Notes: a model not told the origin generated them from the letters alone. 64,000 nt of DNA from Luidia sarsii (GCA_949987565.1 OX465102.1:25481691-25545690), one strand, 5' to 3'. Positions 21,236 to 33,650 are shown, numbered from the stretch's first letter. Made by a program: numbers and translations.

Positions 21236-22084
21236 TGTTATATACTGTACAATGAAATAGTTCACTCATGCGCTACAGTGAAACCAGCAAGATGCTGCTG
21301 AACTATAAGATAAACTGGGAAACGAAAACTGACTAGGAAATGTTGAAATAATTTGTGACAATAGTAAAGAAAGTTAGACCTCAGCAGGACTTGAGAACTT
21401 GAGAACTTGAGACCACTGGCTTAAAAAAATGCCAGTCCTCATCAGCGTGCCGTCACCGTGAGTCCGTGTTCCCGGATTCAAGTCCAGGCCTGATCAAATT
21501 TTCTTCAAGGAATAATGAGTACAGCGCAAAAAACAACAACATGGCTTTGGAGATCAAAGTCTCGCGCCGAAGTTTTGCCTGAAGTTGTCACTTTAAAGAC
21601 CACGATCCTGTCTGTATCAGGAAGGCGTCTCGGAAAGCACAAAATCAGAATTGTCTGTGAAGCGAGGATTCAGCGCGTGGTCTGGACGGGATGTTGTGTT
21701 TGCATTTTGTTACCTGTACCTCTTACACAAATCCTGGTCGTGTTTGGATAGGGTGGGAGGATTGGTGGGGGGGGGGGGGGGGCAGGGACAGAGGTGGGTC
21801 ATGTCTTGTTCCCCCGGTGGAATATCCTCCTTCGCGTCTTGCTTGTTGATCTACCAGAGCCTACAATAGACAGAGCCGACCGACAGTCCCCAACAACCCA
21901 CTTCTGCTTTGACCATGCACAAAATACGCCTGCACATACACGTAGACAGTCCAGCAAAAAGTGTGGCCCAATGAAAGGTCCATTGTAAGAGTAGACTGCC
22001 ATCTTTGTCTGACTCTTAATGGCAGTCATTTTCAATGCCATGCTGCTTGCTAATGCTGTCTTGCTCTGATCACTAAAGCAAAAA

Positions 22085-22205
22085 TCAAACCTTTGAGAAA
22101 GGTCCTGCTAGGAGCGAAACGTCAGGCCAACGAAATTTTGAGATTTGCATTTTAGTAATTTTAGTCAACTCAGTAAGCAATTTACAACATTTTTGTATAT
22201 CACTT
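22085..22205 (+). mobile_element. PLE terminal fragment (family 1)
   Basis: CTTTGAGAAAGGTCCTGCTA, GGAGCGAAACGTCAGGCC, ATTTTGAGATTTGCATTT and GTATATCACTTTA. The TA-MITE copy 1 is inserted at its right end. Confidence 0.65.
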
Positions 22206-22207
22206 TA

Positions 22208-22588
22208 AAGCCCCTACACAACATTGTTCAAAGTCAAAGAATAGCATCCCTACATTGTCTGATCCAACATATGCATGCAATAGCACACCTGTAAAAAAAT
22301 TTCAGCTCGATCCACCATCCGAGTCTCCAGAAAATTGTGAAAATCGCTTCATTATTTCGCGAAAATTTAGCATTCAACGCTGTACTGTTCCAAAAAATAG
22401 TTTAGATCTCAGTGAGACGTACATGTTGGTAAACTATTTCTTTTACTCATTTCTCCAAAAATACAACATTTTAGGCAGAAATATTTCAGTGAGAGGTTTC
22501 TACTATAACTATCTTCAAACTGTATAAGTTTCATGTAAATCTGTGAATATTTCTGTTTTTCGATCTTACCAATGTTGTGTAGGGGCTT
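22208..22588. mobile_element. TA-flanked MITE, copy 1 (complete)
   Basis: Perfect terminal inverted repeats AAGCCCCTACACAACATTG / CAATGTTGTGTAGGGGCTT are flanked by TA on both sides (22206-22207 and 22589-22590). This is the target duplication of Tc1/mariner-type transposases. It is 381 bases with no coding capacity. Inside it reads GTCAAAGAATAGCATCC, TTTCGCGAAAATTTAGCA and TTTAGATCTCAGTGAGACGT. Confidence 0.88.
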
Positions 22589-22629
22589 TAGGGTCAAATT
22601 ATGTTAGAGAAATTACTCAGAACTACAGA

Positions 22630-23345
22630 CAAGTCTGCATTTGAGAAAGGTCCTGCCATGATCAAAACATCAGGCCCTCTTTGATTTCAGAAATACAGAA
22701 ATGTTGCTAAGGAATGAATGTGTAGGCCCCCATACTAGTGTTATTCAGATTGTACTACACTAAAGCCTTTGGAGTTTCATTGTGAACAGCTTGTGCTGGA
22801 ATCACTTATTTCCCCCATTGTGATTCCACCATGCAAACTTTCAACTCTGAGTTCATGCACTTTGCGCAGGCCCATGAACTTTAAATCTAATCTGACGACT
22901 GGGCCAACCAAGAATACAAATGTTAAAGGCATGGCCTGTATTTCCAAGCATCCCTGAAGACCGAATTAGTTATAAAAGCCTTTGAGAAAGGTCCTGCTAG
23001 GATCGAAACGCCAGGCCCCACTAAATTTTAAGATTTGCATTTTGGTAATTTTAGTCAGCAGTTTGCAACATTTTTGTATATCACTAGTTATAAAAGAATC
23101 AGATTCTTATAAGCAATGTCTTCTTAGATGAGCTGAATTCCTTATTTTTAACAGAACCCATGTTCTAGAACATTGATTGACATCGCAAGATCTTATAGTA
23201 ATTAAACAAATTAATGTGTTGCGCCACTTAAGAATTTAAATGACCCAAATACATGATTTGAAAACTTGAGGGGGCCTTGCATTTTGATCCTATGAGGATC
23301 TTTCCTAAAGGCAGACTGGCATTCACAAGATCCTGTCAAGAACTG
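22630..23345 (+). mobile_element. Cluster of three PLE terminal fragments (family 1)
   Basis: Copies at 22635-22690, 22978-23090 and 23255-23345 (the last on the minus strand). The copy at 22978-23016 keeps GCCT/AGGC, TTGAGAAA, full stem II and GAAAC, with GCC in place of GTC. Confidence 0.6.
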
Positions 23346-24030
23346 TATTGTCTCAATGCAAGTTTATACATGGACTTTCTGTAACTTACTGTCTGTTTGT
23401 CCCCAGACTTATAACGTTGTCAATACGAATGGCAGATGTTGTCATTTCCCATACCTTCTCCTAGCCTAGACTGTGATATTTTTTTTTATAGCAGTCACCC
23501 GGACAGAAATGTTAAGTAAATAGTCCCTGTCGGCTCTTGTCTCTGACTTGGGGGGCAACACTGACTTCCTGTCAGGATCCTTACGCTCTACGGGGAGGGG
23601 TGTGATGTCAAGTCAACTCATTCCCTTGACACTTCCCCGATGTGCTGGCAGTGAGGTATCTGTGAGCTGAAGGGAAGGATATTGCCACCACCACCTCTTT
23701 TACATTTGCCTGTGGTTGATCTCTTTGGTGAGACGTGGCATATTGCCATGGCCTTCTGCATTTGTCTGTGTCTGTGTTTGCTGACCTCGGTGAGACATGG
23801 CATTGCCGACAATTTCTACCCATGTCTGCTCCGTTCAGTCTGGCGGTTGCTCACCTCAGTGAGATATGCCATTGCCACCACTTTCTACATTTGTATGTGT
23901 GTTCTGTCATGTCAATGCATGTGGGCGTTCACTTCATTCAGACATAACATTACCACCTTGCCCCAACCTACACGTACATGCTCTGATGGTTGCTCACCTC
24001 AGTACATCAAGTCCCATCTTGAGGTTCCTC

Positions 24031-24645
24031 TGGCCCCCAATTTCATGGAGTCGCTTTTAAAGCCCCTACACAACATTGGTCGAGGTCAAAGAATAGCATG
24101 CATACGTTGCCAACGTACGCATGAAATAGCACACCTGTAAAAATTTCAGCTCAGTCCGGCAACCGAGTCTCGAGAAAATCGTGAAAACCGCTTCATTTGT
24201 TTCGCAAAAATGCAGCATTCATCACCGTACTGTTCCCAAAAATAGTTTAGATCTCTGTGAGACGTAAACTATTTCTTTTACTCATTTCTCCCAAAATACA
24301 GCATTTTAGGCAGAAATATTTCAGTGAGAGGTTTCTACTGTAACCATCTTCAAACTGTTTCATGTAAATCTGTGGACATTACGTTTTTTCAATCTTAACA
24401 ATGTTGTGTAGGGGCTTTCAGCGTGACAATGCTTCCCCGTGCAAACAGGAGTACAAAGCACACTACGATGCGATGTCAATTGCTTCTGAATTGTATTCCA
24501 CCATTCTTTATCCAGCATGGAACACATACGTGAAGTTTGAGTTGGCAGAGTGATCTTGTGAATCACAACATTTTGTGCTTTAAGCAAATTTTTTTGCTGA
24601 AGCGGCTCTATGAAATTAGCCTCTGGTCTTGTACCGATAACTGGC
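24031..24645. mobile_element. Family F element carrying nested TA-MITE copy 2 (24060-24417)
   Basis: CCCCAATTTCATGGAGTCGC on the left and TGAAGCGGCTCTATGAAATTAG on the right are family F ends. The interior AGTTTGAGTTGGCAGAGTGA and TCTTGTGAATCACAA match the 5.6-kb copy. The MITE has terminal repeats AAGCCCCTACACAACATTGG / AACAATGTTGTGTAGGGGCTT (split for length) with TA on the left and a mutated TC on the right. Confidence 0.75.
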
Positions 24646-25494
24646 AAAGTGCATACCAGGTAATACCGGTGTAACGATCTCAGACGGGCCCCCGTGCTGA
24701 GTTGAGCCGTGACGTCACTGGCTCACCTCAGCACGTTGCAGCAACGTGCTCAGATGAGTCAGTGAACCAAGCACATAAAGGGCGCCCTTCATTTGAATGT
24801 TATGTATGATTTTCCGCGAACGAACACAGTTTTGAGTTTGATTGTATGAAGTCAATCGATACACCCTTATTACGAGGAACAACTGTAGCTCATTTCTTCC
24901 TCAATGTAAAACTGCAAGTTCTAGGCCTAGGTACTACATGTAGGCTCCATACTGAGCGTTGTTGGTAAATAACTACGGGTCAACGAACGTGCCTGAAAGC
25001 GCTGCATTGCCAATGGCCCAGCACAGCCTTCGAAATGGACAAGTACCATACGCACTGCACATGGTGTTTTTATCCATATATGGTTACGGTCTCATCTGAG
25101 CATGGGACCCATATCAGACCGCTACACCGGCAAACAGCAAATGACACAAATGAAGAATACCTCAGCCAACGCAAAGTTAGACCGCGACACTGGCTGCTGA
25201 GAATTCTGTGGTCATGACCTCCTCCGCGACCTTTCCTGACCCGTGGCCTGGGCCAGCTCCAGGTACTACATGCATCAGCTCTTACCCACTGTACCGGGGT
25301 ACAGTTGCCTTCAGGGAGGGTGGGCTGCTTCTCTTCCTGGTGAGTCTCGGCAGAGGAAGCTATCCCCGACGGGAACCTCCCCTACCCTCACTCCATTCCA
25401 CCCTGGAGAACATACCAAGGCTCCTGTGAGTGGAGAAGGGTTGATGGAGTTATGCTGGCTAGGTTGTGAAGTATTCCTCTACTCATCCTTACTC

Positions 25495-26885
25495 ACAATG
25501 CCCTGCGCATCCCACTCACCCCCTGCTTACCCCACTCAGTCCCCGACTCATCCCACTCACAACCCCTTACTCACTCTACTCACAACCCCCTACTCACCCC
25601 ACTCATCCCCCTGCTCAGCCCACTCAGTCCCCAACTCATCCCACTCACAACCCTGTACTCACTCCACTCACAACCCCCTACTCACCCCACTCATCCCCCT
25701 GCTCAGCCCACTCAGTCCCCAACTCATGCCACTCACAACCCTGTACTCACTCCACTCACAACCCCCTACTCACCCCACTCATCCCCCTGCTCAGCCCACT
25801 CAGTCCCCAACTCATCCCACTCACAACCCTGTACTCACTCCACTCACAACCCCCTACTCACCCCACTCATCCCCCTGCTCAGCCCACTCAGTCCCCAACT
25901 CATCCCACTCACAACCCTGTACTCACTCCACTCACAACCCCCTACTCATCCAGCTCACCCTCCTACTCACCATACTCAATCCCCAACTTACCCTAATCAC
26001 CACACTCGTCACCCTGCTCACCCCACTGACAGCCCCTAACTCACCCCACTAACAGCTCCCTACTCACCCCACTCATCCCCCTGCTCAGCCCACTCAGTCC
26101 CCAACTCACCCTACTCATCCCCACTCACATCCCCTTGCTCACCCACTCACATCCCTCTACTCACCCCTCTCACAACCCCCTACTAATCCCACTCACCCCC
26201 CTGCATGCCCTCCCTACTCACCCCACTGACAACCCCCTACTCACCCCACTCATCCACCTGCTTACCCCACCCATAACCCAACTCACCCCTTTCACAACCC
26301 CCTACTCGCCCAACTAACCCCCTGCACACCCCTGTAACCCCCTGCATGCCCTGCTCAGCCCACTCAGTCCTCCCTACTCACCCCACTGACAATCCCCTAC
26401 TCACCCCACTCATCCCCCTGCTTACCCCACCCATAACCCAACTCACCCCTTTCACAACCTCCTACTCACCCAACTAATCCCCCTGCACACCCCTGTAACC
26501 CCCTGCATGCCCTGCTCAGCCCACTCAGTCCTCCCTACTCACCCCACTGACAATCCCCTACTCACCCCACTCATCCCCCTGCTTACCCCACCCATAACCC
26601 AACTCACCCCACTCACAACCCCCTACTCACCCAACTAACCCCCCTGCACACCCCTGTAACCCCCTGCATGCCCTGCTCAGCCCACTCAGTCCTCCCTACT
26701 CACCCCACTGACAACCCCCTACTCACCCCACTCATCCCCCTGCTTACCCCACCCATTACCCAACTCACCCCTTTCACAACCTCCTACTCACCCAACTAAT
26801 CCCCCTGCACACCCCAGTAACCCCCCTGCTCACCTCACTCAGTCCCCCACTCATCAATCACAACCCCCCACTCACCCTACTCATA
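25495..26885 (+). repeat. C-rich minisatellite with 88-bp and 161-bp higher-order units (intron 10)
   Basis: The base phrase is CCCCACTCACAACCCCCTAC. In the first half the phrase CTGCTCAGCCCACTCAGTCC returns every 88 bases (25611, 25699, 25787, 25875). In the second half TGCATGCCCTGCTCAGCC returns every 161 bases (26343, 26504, 26665). G is almost absent from the plus strand. Thr/Pro/His-rich open frames are artefacts. Confidence 0.95.
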
Positions 26886-27932
26886 CAGGTACCCTTTTCC
26901 AGCCCTCATTTGGCCCCCGTACTCAACCCCACTTAAGTACTCTTTTGAACAGACGAACAAAGAAGGATCCAGTTAGCAGTTTCCCGTGTACCGCTGAGCA
27001 AAATGTCATGGGAAATCACCTTATCCTTGTCCTAATTCCAAAGGCTTAGAGTTCATGTTCAACAGGACCAAACAGTCCTCCCATTCAAAGTAAGTCATGT
27101 ATATTTTGGAAGACAAGCCCCCATCTCCCATTTGTAAACGAAGATGTTTTCATTTAGCAATTTCCTGTGAACTGCAGAGCAAAATGCCAGCTGAAATCAC
27201 CCTTTCCCCTCATCTGCACTTGTGAGGCAGACTCTGACTGTGACTCTCTGCAGTAAGCTTTGGTTCTAAAAGATCTATCCTTGCACTTGAAAGTGAAGCA
27301 TGTCTCTATGGCAAAATCCCGCTACACGTACCCACTTAACTTCAGACCCCCAACATGTCTAAGATTTAAAAAAGGTCCGTTGAGCTGCATACTCAAACTG
27401 CATTTTCTACACTCACTGCATTTGTTAAAAAGACAAGATCCTATCTGTATGTAGGTTATGGGTTCGATTCCCTCCATGGGAGGGGGGATTGTGATGTTTG
27501 AATCTCAGGGGTAAGATGATGTATCAAGTATTGCCTCTCATCACCCGCCTCAGGTTTGAATGGGTCTACCTGTGAGGGTAGAGGTAACTTCGTGTGTTTG
27601 ATTAACCACTGTGTGCTTACATGACAGCCACAGCTGTATGCCCCATTTTGGAGTTGAGATGGTTTTAGTTGTGATCATTGTCCAAATAACTAGGAATCAT
27701 TATGATTTGAATTGAAATGCAATGAGTAGATTTCCATAGTACTAGTCGCTGCACATAAAGTGACCATTGTTGTTATATGAAAAAAAATTATGGAAAACCA
27801 AAATTCTGTGAACAAGTTCCTGTCAAAATTCTATCTATCAAACCAAATCTATAAATCATGTTACTGTATATCTATGATACAATGCGATACCCGCCGCTAT
27901 ACATTATTCAAATCCGCGAAATGACCTCTACT

Positions 27933-28100
27933 AGCTCTGTGGTCAAGTGGTTAAGACGTCTGCACTAGAAAGCGGGAGTCGCGGGTTCGAATCCCGCCCG
28001 TGCTGCCTGAATTGTTTTCCTCAGGCATCGGGCAAAGCAGTGAGCACTCAGTGGTTATCACGTCCAGCAGGGCGAACGCTCAATCAATTACAAATCTGTA
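27933..28100 (+). mobile_element. tRNA-Ser-like SINE head or tRNA pseudogene, joined to repeat family G
   Basis: The box A-like region is TGGTCAAGTGGTTAAGACG. The anticodon arm TCTGC/GCGGG has loop ACTAGAAA (8 bases, anticodon AGA-like). The T arm GCGGG-TTCGAAT-CCCGC is perfect. The acceptor stem is imperfect (5 of 7) and the variable arm is too short for a true tRNA-Ser. Directly after comes GGCATCGGGCAAAGCAGTGAG...TATCACGTCCAGCAGGGCG, shared with 34646-34823 and 36210-36290. It is therefore more likely a SINE than a working tRNA gene. Confidence 0.5.
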
Positions 28101-28434
28101 AACTTGTGCAGTGGAGTTATCAGCGTGGTCACATCTTGCCTAATAAAAGTATTTCAGTCCTGCACATGCGCTTTGTTTTTACAGAAAATAATTCTTTCCA
28201 CATCTGTGAATTTATTTTCACAAGTCCAACCACACCTTGTTACCCAGCATCGAATCCCCAGCCAACATATGGGAATGGTTTCCTCCTTCCCAACTTCCCA
28301 AGGCCATTTTTCCCCCTGAAAATATTTGTGCGGCAAAACATGAAAAAAGAAAGAAGGAAAAAGCCAGGCTCTCCCATACGACAATGATTACGGATTATTA
28401 ACGACCCAACCTCGTTAGACTCTTTTCTTAGTCA

Positions 28435-28720
28435 AATTGAACAATTTGGCAAAGAAAGCCTTAACTGGACCAGATTCACAAGAACCTGAACCTGAGACCA
28501 CTGGATTAGCATACCAGTGCTCTTCCTTCTGAGCTATCCGGCCCTTAATTACTAGTGGTGGCCTTCCTTAATGGTCAACTAGTCGTTGCCGGGGTGGGGG
28601 CGCCAGTCAGAAGCAATTCAACCATTAACTGCTGTATGCTGTACGTGTACTTGTATCTCCTGGGATCACACCCCAGCTTTCATTCCGATTCAAACAACCA
28701 ATTGTTGTAAACCTTGTAAG
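28435..28720 (-). mobile_element. tRNA-derived SINE, copy 4
   Basis: On the minus strand the order is: AACCAATTGTTTG region, TGATCCCAGGAGATACAAG, TTGCTTCTGACTGGCGCCCC, GGCCACCACT, GGCCGGATAGCTCAGAAGGA (box A), a box B-like CTCAGGTTCAGG, GGTCCAGTTAAGGCTTTCTT. A small duplication follows the B box. Confidence 0.7.
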
Positions 28721-30522
28721 TAGTAATGAGTTTGTGGATTGATGAACTACTGTCATTCTAATTACCAAGGAATAATTTTATTCCTTGGTAATTTTATCTG
28801 AACAGTTTACTTAACTATTCTGTTTGATTTACAGTGCAAGAAGGCCCGTTACAAGAAAATGCGGTTCTGGAAAAGAAAATGTCAAATTTGGAAAAAAAAT
28901 GTGTTTCCAATACAATATTAAATCAAAAGTTGACCTTGTGAGTCAGACTGGAGACTCCACCTAAAGTGTCTTTGGAATCAATCTTGTACTTGAGCTGGTT
29001 GACTCTGGACTTGGACTTGGAAGTTTTGACTCAAATACGAGTCTGGCTATTGACAGCCAGGACAGTGTTGTAGACGGGCCTTTTGGATCCTGTTTTTTTT
29101 TTTTTTTTTTTTTTTTTCTTCATGTAGTGCAGTTGCTCGCCATCTCCAAGTTGCCTGTAAAAAAAAAAATTACCTCTAACGCCGCACACTTAACCCCAAG
29201 GTTGAACTGTCTAGAACATTCTCGGCTGGTCTTGGCAAGCAAAAGCAGAAAACCTCCTCCCTGATAGACGTCAGTTCAAAATCATCCGGAAACCAGCCGG
29301 TCCCAGGCGATGCTTTTTGATGAAGTGAGGAGCAGGGGAAAAAAAGAAGAAGAAGTAGCCAGAGTGAAAGTTAAAGGGTTCATTGAGTGGTCTGTGGTCA
29401 CATTTTCTGATGTTTACTGGGCAGTTTTTTTTTTTATTTTGCGGGTTGCACAGCTGCGAGGAACATTTAGTTTCCCGTGCACAAGGGGAAAAGAGACATT
29501 AAATGGTAATGAGATTCGTTTCACACCAATTGCAGGCTGCACTTTCTATTCCCTAAGGGACAATTTTGTTGGTAATTGAATTTATTGTAGAAATGTGCAA
29601 CACGGAGAAGGACATAGAGATAGAGAGAGTTCCAGACAGCGCTTTCTCTTATCTCTGATTTTTGATTTTTTTTTATATCAAATAATTAATTCATACTCAA
29701 GTCGCACCATTGATAGTGACTCCTGAAGTCCCTGCTTTTAATAGTTTGATCAAGGGATGAACAAATGTCAAGACGTGAGAGAACTTTTTTCCTCCCTCAA
29801 GAAGTACATGTACATGTACAGTAGGGAGGGGATCAAATATAGGAAGATATAAAGGGAAAGTCAAGAAGTAGGGAGGGGATCAAATATGGGAAGATTTAAA
29901 GGGAATGTCAAGTTGTGGAAAAAGCGCGAAATGCCAAAGAGGAGATGATGGAAGACCAATGCATGAAGGCTTGAAAGGATTTTTTTTTTTAAAGCAGCAA
30001 CTTATTTGTGTCATGTTGCTTTTATCCTTCCTCATCTATGGCCTTGCATTTCTGCCTTTGGGAAGGGTCCTGTGAGGATTTCACAGACACGGCAGAAGAG
30101 TTTGTCCCTCTTACGTTCACAGCTTCGTCTAATGACCATGCATTTCTGATCGCTGTAGTCAGCAAGCTGTGTGCGATGGATTTGTATCACTTAAAGATAT
30201 TTATTAAGTCATTCTCTGCAATTCCCAGTGGTTTCGCAGTAACAAAATAGCTGTCCCTTTGTTTTCATGATTATTTCCCAATTCATTACTCTTTTCCTGT
30301 GGGCTGGGCTCTTGCTTTGGGCTGAGATTGGATAGCATTTCCTGGAAGGTAAATGGCAAGGGTCCCTTCTGACTTGTGAATTGCGTGACCCAAGGGGGAT
30401 GGAGCCGTATGGAAACTCTCCAGTTGTAGAATGTGAAAAAAGCCTTTTCCACTTTGCAGAGATGTGCAGGGAGGTTGTACCGTCGTGCTGACTGATTGCG
30501 TGTCTCCTTCCCTCTACATGTA

Positions 30523-31312
30523 CCTCCCTCCCTCCCTCCCTCCCTCCCTCCCTCCCTCCCTCCCTCCCTCCCTCCCTCCCTCCCTCCCTCCCTCCCTCCC
30601 TCCCTCCCTCCCTCCCTCCCTCCCTCCCTCCCTCCCTCCCTCCCTCCCTCCCTCCCTCCCTCCCTCCCTCCCTCCCTCCCTCCCTCCCTCCCTCCCTCCC
30701 TCCCTCCCTCCCTCCCTCCCTCCCTCCCTCCCTCCCTCCCTCCCTCCCTCCCTCCCTCCCTCCCTCCCTCCCTCCCTCCCTCCCTCCCTCCCTCCCTCCC
30801 TCCCTCCCTCCCTCCCTCCCTCCCTCCCTCCCTCCCTCCCTCCCTCCCTCCCTCCCTCCCTCCCTCCCTCCCTCCCTCCCTCCCTCCCTCCCTCCCTCCC
30901 TCCCTCCCTCCCTCCCTCCCTCCCTCCCTCCCTCCCTCCCTCCCTCCCTCCCTCCCTCCCTCCCTCCCTCCCTCCCTCCCTCCCTCCCTCCCTCCCTCCC
31001 TCCCTCCCTCCCTCCCTCCCTCCCTCCCTCCCTCCCTCCCTCCCTCCCTCCCTCCCTCCCTCCCTCCCTCCCTCCCTCCATCCATCCCTCCCCCTCCCTC
31101 CCTCCCTCCCCCTCCCTCCCTCCCCTCCCCTCCCCTCCCCTCCCCTCCCCTCCCCTCCCCTCCCCTCCCCTCCCCTCCCCTCCCCTCCCCTCCCCTCCCT
31201 CCCTCCCTCACTCCCTCCCCCTCTCTCTCCATCCATCCATCCCTCCCCCTCCCTCCCTCCTTCCCTCCCTCCCTCCCTCCCTCTCCCTCTCCCTCCCTCC
31301 CTCCATCACTCC
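30523..31312 (+). repeat. (CCCT)n tetranucleotide block with (CCCCT)n tail (intron 10)
   Basis: About 555 bases of uninterrupted CCCT, then CCCCT repeats at 31120-31197 and mixed CCCT/CCATC to 31312. Pro-Ser-Leu-Pro (plus) and Arg-Glu-Gly-Gly (minus) open frames are artefacts. Confidence 0.97.
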
Positions 31313-32635
31313 TTAAGCTATTAACTAATGTATAGTTGTTAGACAATGAGCATTGCTTGGCAGCTTTTATATGACAGATCACTGTGAATTGAGTGTCCTT
31401 GTAAGTTATTCCTCACTCGATGCCTTCAAGAGTCACCCTGGCTAGCCTGAAAATAAGTCCCCTTTGTAAAGTCAGTCACCACTACGGAAGTGCTCCTCTA
31501 GACAGGGCAGGGAAGGTTATGAACATGGGTCGGATCACTTGGCAGTGACTCAGTCTTCGTGGGCTTAGAGGAAAGTACCTCCGTTCCCCCTCCCCTTTTC
31601 CCCCCTCCTACCCGCCCCCCCTTCTTCCCCCCTTCCACCCCTCTCGTCCATGCATCTCTCAGTCTCAGCCCCTCCCAGGACAGGGAGGGGTATCTGTACG
31701 AATAAATAGCACTGCCCTCGCCCCCAAGTGGCCCAGAGGTCTTCCAGCTGTCTCGCTCGCTCCCCTGAGTCGCTCCGAACTCCCTCCCTCCCTCCTCGCA
31801 CCCTCCATCCTCTGGGCTGGATATTCCCTCAAGACGTGTGCAGCACCGACCTCCTAAAGGACGCGCTCCATCTCTTCCCCCTCCTTTCCCCCACCTCCTC
31901 TCTCTCTCTCTCTCTCTCTCTCTCCCCCCTTGAGGACTGAAGAGACTCCGTACCCGGGTACCATGGTAAATACTTGCTTTTTTGTGTTAAAGGGCAACGC
32001 CGGCTTCTTTTTCTTTTTTGAGGCAGCACTTCACGGAAGATGGTTGCTTCTCTCAGTGTTGGATAGTAGAGCTGTCTCTCCAGTTGATGAAATGAAAATA
32101 TTTGCTCCCTTTCTGCACAGTGCCATCATGCACACTGGCGCACTAAGTAGAGTTTGCTGTGGTATGGCGCCCAGTAGTCCTTTGAGTGGAGGGGGATTTG
32201 TTTTAGGAATTGTTGTTTCATCGCGGTTGTTGCTGCAACAGAATCTGGTGATCTGCCTGGTAATCCGTGGATGTCTTGTGCCAAGGGTGGTGCGCGGCGA
32301 CAGCATGTCAGGATATCACTCTTGTCTTGCTTGTGAGTGTGTGTGGGATTGGAGGGAACCGGTTCAACTCATCCTTTCGGAAATGTAGGCCCTGTCTTCC
32401 ATCAGGACAAGACGGACTGAGCATACTCGTCTTGTTTGAAAAAAAAATAAAAGGTTTAACTTTGTCATATCCACCGACCTGATTGTACATTTATTTTCGC
32501 ATTGGTTATTTTTGTATCAGCTCCAACTGTCTATACAATGTGTGTCCTTTTTTGTTGTTGGGGGGGTTAAGCAAATGACCCGTGACCTTTGAACTCACAT
32601 GACCTCTTGGGGTCATTGCGTTCCTCTCCTTGCAG

Positions 32636-32728
32636 GCCACTCCGTTCCACCAGCCTGTCAACTCGCGTCATCTGAGTGACTACTACAAGATTGTCCACAA
32701 TGCCATGGACCTTCAGACCATGAGGGAG
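32636..32728 (+). CDS. TAF1: TAF1 coding exon w11 (bromodomain 1, ZA loop)
   Basis: This exon has 31 codons, ATPFHQPVNSRHLSDYYKIV then HNAMDLQTMRE. It carries the PF shelf and the YYKI segment of the acetyl-lysine pocket. At window residue 515 the usual Pro of the PMDL motif is Ala (NAMDL). The acceptor is CCTTGCAG and the donor GAG|GTGAGT. Confidence 0.95.
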
Positions 32729-33049
32729 GTGAGTGTTTCTGTCAGTTGTGTCAGTGTGGACTGTGGGGGGAATTGATTGAGGCAACATGGAGTATAGAAT
32801 GGGCGATGATAAGTTAGCTTCAAAAACCCAGACCCGATTTTCTGATATTTCCCCCCCCCCCCTATTACATTTTGCACCTTCACCAAGTATGAAGATAACT
32901 TGATTATGAAGTTAAACTCATCATTTTCCCCCACATTTTTTTTTTCAATGCACGACTTTCGTCGAGCGAAGAAAATTTGGCTCGGCCAGAATTTAAATCA
33001 AAGAAAGTTTTCAAACAAAATGATGGAACTGAATGGGAAATTTAAAACA

Positions 33050-33235
33050 ATTTATAAAAATGAGCCCCGAAATGGACTTGACTCAGACATGAATCCAGGG
33101 ATTTGGTTTAATGTACCAGTGCTCTTACCACCTGAGCTATCCAGCCCTTAGGCGGGGGCCTTCCCAAATTGTCAGCTATCTTTGCTTGATTGTTGGGGCC
33201 TGTCAGAAGCATTTATAACCATTAACTGCAGTATA
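33050..33235 (-). mobile_element. tRNA-derived SINE, copy 5
   Basis: The plus strand shows ACCAGTGCTCTTACCACCTG then AGCTATCCAGCCCTTAGGCG, the reverse complement of the box A region, and GGGGCCTGTCAGAAGC, the head. Confidence 0.65.
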
Positions 33236-33530
33236 TAATTTTTGAAAACATTATAAAATTGGCAATGAAAACTTTGAATGGACTGGGACTTGAACTCATG
33301 ACCTCTGGATTAACATACCAGTGCTCTTTCATCTGAACTATCCAGCCCTTATATGGAGGCCTTCCCCAATAGTCAACTAATCTTTGCTGGGGTGGGGATG
33401 CCAGTCAGAAGCAATTCAATCATTAAGTGCCGTATATCTCCAGGGATTACACCCCCACTTTCATTCATACATGTATATGCAAACAACCAATGGTTGTAAA
33501 CCTGGCTACAGCAGCTCGAGGATCACACAA
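33236..33530 (-). mobile_element. tRNA-derived SINE, copy 6 (directly beside copy 5)
   Basis: The plus strand shows GGACTTGAACTCATGACCTC (B box complement), ACCAGTGCTCTTTCATCTGA, GGGGTGGGGATGCCAGTCAG and the long head GGGATTACACCCCCACTTTC...CAACCAATGGTTGTAAACC. Confidence 0.7.
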
Positions 33531-33554
33531 AGTGGATGCAGCTTTTTTAATTCA

Positions 33555-33650
33555 AGTCAAATAAATAAAGGAAAATCTGACTGGGAACTTTTGAAAAAAT
33601 TGACTATTATTCTATTTGTTAAAAAGTTCCCAGTGAGTTTTTCCTTTGTA
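33555..33650. repeat. Two SINE tails in inverted orientation
   Basis: AGGAAAATCTGACTGGGAAC and GTTCCCAGTGAGTTTTTCCT face each other about 40 bases apart and could form a hairpin. Confidence 0.6.

Noticed and set aside
24690..24790. CRE-containing palindrome as an intronic enhancer
   Set aside because: TGACGTCA at 24710 sits within an imperfect inverted repeat (GTGCTGAG...CTCAGCAC) that is as well explained by a small repeat. No other promoter signs.
27933..28004. Functional tRNA-Ser gene
   Set aside because: The anticodon loop has eight bases, the acceptor stem mismatches and the long variable arm is missing.
30204..31382. REGG and LPPS repeat open frames
   Set aside because: They are artefacts of the (CCCT)n block in intron 10.
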